Assembly (NCBI RefSeq): GCF_019061125.1
Contig: NZ_JAHQYI010000001.1
Coordinates: forward strand, 930,001 to 994,000
Length of the DNA: 64,000 bases
DNA from: Microbacterium sp. NC79
GTDB taxonomy: Bacteria; Actinomycetota; Actinomycetes; Actinomycetales; Microbacteriaceae
Direction: 5' to 3'
Under the pieces are notes generated by a model. The model did not search any database and was not told the origin of the DNA. It saw only the letters and a list, made by a program, of their open reading frames with translations. A program made the translations under genes and the position numbers. Every line of letters begins with the position of its first letter. Position 1 is the first letter of the stretch. Shown here piece by piece: positions 61,897-64,000 of the stretch.

Positions 61897-62763
61897 ATGG
61901 CGAATACACAGCGATGGAACGGTCCGAGTGACCTACACCTGCATTCGTCGCGCTCAGACGGCACCCAACCGCCAGCCGAAGTGCTTTCATCCGCCTACGA
62001 GTACGGTCTTCGTACCGTGGCTCTGACCGACCACGACACGACGGCAGGGTGGGAAGAAGCGACGAGCGCCGCCCGCGATCTCGGCATGACGCTTTTGCCT
62101 GGCATGGAGTTCTCCACCCGATATCAGGGCGGCTCGACGCACATGCTTGCCTATCTATTTGACCCTGACCACGACGGAATCCTGGCCGAACGCGAGAAGA
62201 TTCGCGCAGACAGGCTCTCCCGGGCCGAGCGCATCGTGCGAAATATTCGCACCGACTACACGCTTGATTGGGATGACGTGCTGGCGCAGCGCACGGAGGA
62301 CGCGAGTGTCGGCCGCCCGCACATTGCGGATGCGATGATTGCCCGCGGCATCGTGAAGAGCCGCGAGGAAGCCTTCGCAGGGATTCTGCACCCGCGGATG
62401 GGATACATCATTCCGCTGTACGCGCCGGATCCGCGTGACGCGGTGCGGCTCATTGCTGACGCGGGTGGCGTTTCGGTAATCGCTCACCCGGCAGGGCGCA
62501 ACCGGATGTTGCCGATGCCCATCATCGAAGAACTCATCGGTCTCGGCCTTGGCGGCGTGGAAATCGGGCACCGCGAGAACACGCCGGAGGGTAAGCGCGT
62601 GCTTCACGCGCTCGCTGAGCGTCACGACCTGATCGTGACTGGCTCCAGCGACTATCACGGTTCCGGAAAACCGAATCTGCCGGGTGAAAACACCACGAGC
62701 GATGCGAACGTGGCGCGCATTATTGATCGCGCCACGGGGATCGATCCGGTTTATCCGACGTAG
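61897..62763 (+). CDS. PHP-domain phosphoesterase
   Basis: 288 residues. PHP metal-binding motifs: DLHLHSSRSDG, ALTDHDTTAGW, MEFSTRY, VIAHPAG, HRENTPEG and TGSSDYHGSGKP. Close in size to the RNase AM/3',5'-nucleotide phosphatase group (YciV/TrpH-like), so hydrolysis of short RNA or 3',5'-bisphosphates is likely by family. Single leaderless gene. Confidence 0.87.
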   Translation: MANTQRWNGPSDLHLHSSRSDGTQPPAEVLSSAYEYGLRTVALTDHDTTAGWEEATSAARDLGMTLLPGMEFSTRYQGGSTHMLAYLFDPDHDGILAEREKIRADRLSRAERIVRNIRTDYTLDWDDVLAQRTEDASVGRPHIADAMIARGIVKSREEAFAGILHPRMGYIIPLYAPDPRDAVRLIADAGGVSVIAHPAGRNRMLPMPIIEELIGLGLGGVEIGHRENTPEGKRVLHALAERHDLIVTGSSDYHGSGKPNLPGENTTSDANVARIIDRATGIDPVYPT

Positions 62764-62818
62764 GCATGGCGCGGAACCACATGGCGCTTGTCACGGGATT
62801 CCTTGCGGATAGGTGCGC

Positions 62819-62824
62819 TACCGT
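62819..62824 (+). promoter_or_regulatory. -10 box TACCGT, leaderless
   Basis: Five nt before the GTG at 62830. Confidence 0.45.
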
Positions 62825-62829
62825 GAGGC

Positions 62830-63714
62830 GTGCTTCAGCCCACGCGACTTGAACAACGCATTGATGCGGCCGCGCGCCGCTGGCTCGCCTCAACACCCGC
62901 GGTCGGCTTTCGCGCCGGCCTCGTGGAGTTCGGCGTCTTTCTCGTTAAGCAAGCCTGGGCGTGCCTCTTTGGGGTGCTGTTACTGATCGCCATTGTGCTG
63001 GTGCGCACGTTCTATCCCGCTGATCTCGCGCTGACCCGCAACGATTTGCTCACTCTGATCGCCATCGGCATTCAGATTCTGATGCTTGTCGCGCGGCTGG
63101 AGGCCGGACGCGAGCTCTGGGTCATCATGATTTTCCACGTCGTCGGAACCGTGATGGAACTCTTCAAAACGGACGTGGGATCGTGGCAGTACGAAGCTGA
63201 GGGGTTTCTGCGCATCGCCGCGGTTCCGCTGTTCTCCGGCTTCATGTACGCGGCCGTCGGCTCGTATCTGGTGCGCGTGTATCGGCTCTTTGACCTCACC
63301 TTCACGCGTTATCCGCCCGTATGGCTGACAGCAATCGTCGCCACACTGATCTACGCGAACTTTTTCACGCACCACTGGATCGCCGACATGCGCTGGTGGT
63401 TGACCGCCGCCGTCGTGGCGCTGTGGGGGCCGACGGTGATGCACGCACGGTTCTGGCGCCGCCGCGTCAAGCTCCCGCTGATCGTGATCTTTGTCGGTGC
63501 CGCCGGGTTTATTTGGATTGCCGAGAACATCGCGACGGGCGCGGGGGCGTGGCTCTATCCCAACCAACTCGATGGGTGGCAGATGGTGTCGATCTCGAAA
63601 CTGTCGAGCTGGTTCCTGTTGATGATCATCTCGGTCGTGCTGGTGACGCTTGTCTATCCGCCGCGGAAACACAAAACCTCCGTGCCAGCCGAAGCTGACA
63701 CGGAGGTGAAGTGA
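62830..63714 (+). CDS. DUF817 family membrane protein
   Basis: 294 residues, about eight helices. DUF817 blocks: EFGVFLVKQAWACLFGVLLL, EVGSW-like KTDVGSWQYEAEGFLRIAAVPLFSGFMYAAVGSYLVRVYRLFDL, THHWIADMRWWL and WLYPNQLDGWQMVSISKLSSWFLLMIISVVLVTLVYP. Function unknown. Convergent with the helicase gene, 4 nt apart. Confidence 0.85.
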   Translation: MLQPTRLEQRIDAAARRWLASTPAVGFRAGLVEFGVFLVKQAWACLFGVLLLIAIVLVRTFYPADLALTRNDLLTLIAIGIQILMLVARLEAGRELWVIMIFHVVGTVMELFKTDVGSWQYEAEGFLRIAAVPLFSGFMYAAVGSYLVRVYRLFDLTFTRYPPVWLTAIVATLIYANFFTHHWIADMRWWLTAAVVALWGPTVMHARFWRRRVKLPLIVIFVGAAGFIWIAENIATGAGAWLYPNQLDGWQMVSISKLSSWFLLMIISVVLVTLVYPPRKHKTSVPAEADTEVK

Positions 63715-63718
63715 TAGG

Positions 63719-64000
63719 TTAAGCCGCTCCGCCACCCTGGGGTGCGCCGCCGCTTGAGGGGCGACGACGGCGGCGACGACGCTGCGGTGCCGGGTTGCCG
63801 TCGTGGTGCTCAGCACCCTTGCCATCGTGCGTTCCTGCGCCGTTGCGAGGCGCTTCTGCAACAGCGCCCGTGGTTCCGGCGGTCGCGCCTTCTGCGGAGT
63901 CGCCACCGCGGTTGCGGCGACGGCGCGGTGCATCGCCATCACGCTTCGGCTTCTGCGTCGCAACCGTCTGCGTCGTCGGCGCCTTGCGCAAACGACCCTT
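63719..64000 (-). CDS. C-terminal tail of a probable DEAD-box RNA helicase (5' part outside window)
   Basis: The minus-strand frame is open to the window end; 93 residues are visible, starting KGRLRKAPTTQTV. The tail is basic and low-complexity with Arg runs (PRRRRNRGG, QRRRRRRRPSS) and Gly-rich end GGAPQGGGAA, as in the RNA-binding tails of actinobacterial DEAD-box helicases (RhlE/CsdA type). No helicase motif lies within the window, so the call rests on composition. Confidence 0.55.
   Translation of the reverse strand, partial: KGRLRKAPTTQTVATQKPKRDGDAPRRRRNRGGDSAEGATAGTTGAVAEAPRNGAGTHDGKGAEHHDGNPAPQRRRRRRRPSSGGAPQGGGAA

Overview
The window is a densely coded, high-G+C stretch (by eye in the mid-60s percent) from an actinobacterium, most likely a member of the Microbacteriaceae. 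Supporting signs are the succinylase lysine pathway genes (dapC, dapD, dapE) beside a 7Fe ferredoxin and a gltA-type citrate synthase, a DUF3117 microprotein, TatB, an Mrp/MgtE-N/DUF1003 cluster, many GTG starts, and many genes whose -10 box lies about 6 nt before the start codon (leaderless transcription). No rRNA, tRNA, CRISPR array or recognisable transposase was seen.

Layout. 0-9.5 kb: housekeeping and small membrane genes (CynX-like MFS tail, HEAT-repeat protein, ArfB-like hydrolase, ABC-F ATPase, two tandem paralogous membrane proteins, zinc-type oxidoreductase, P1B-type ATPase, PlsC-like acyltransferase, MmcQ/YjbR protein). 9.5-18.3 kb: a transporter remnant with a 14-bp tandem repeat, a two-domain sulfurtransferase, then a seven-gene, fully overlapping operon (peptide-type ABC importer, luciferase-like monooxygenase, two carboxymuconolactone-decarboxylase/AhpD-type proteins). 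18.3-25.4 kb: AI-2E family protein, an unannotated 41-residue cysteine-rich leaderless gene, DHA2-type MFS pump, DUF1345 protein, ABC exporter, glycosyltransferase. 25.4-30.1 kb: glycine riboswitch and gcvT-gcvH-gcvP. 30.1-31.4 kb: a lone AbiEi/DUF559 putative nuclease gene enclosed by about 130-bp inverted repeats, the most unusual object here. 31.4-39.6 kb: CPBP protease and a second oligopeptide ABC system, interrupted by an opposite-strand PH-domain-like gene. 39.7-49.3 kb: typA, azlCD, ferredoxin-dapC, gltA, dapD, dapE, a PIG-V-like mannosyltransferase. 49.4-55.9 kb: DUF3117, O-methyltransferase, tatB, PEP-mutase-like protein, mrp, DUF1003, soluble MgtE-N/CBS protein, stress protein, alpha/beta hydrolase. 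56.1-59.3 kb: glycine betaine/proline ABC importer. 59.4-64 kb: aminopeptidase P, EEP-family protein, PHP phosphoesterase, DUF817 protein and the basic tail of a probable DEAD-box helicase.

Functionally the window joins lysine/diaminopimelate synthesis (dapC, D, E), one-carbon metabolism (gcvTHP under glycine control), osmoprotection (betaine importer) and two peptide-type import systems. Two things stand out across scales: the word GGAACC/GGTTCC is strongly over-used in all frames and in several intergenic hairpins, and strict TANNNT boxes 5-7 nt before the start codon occur in front of 18 genes.
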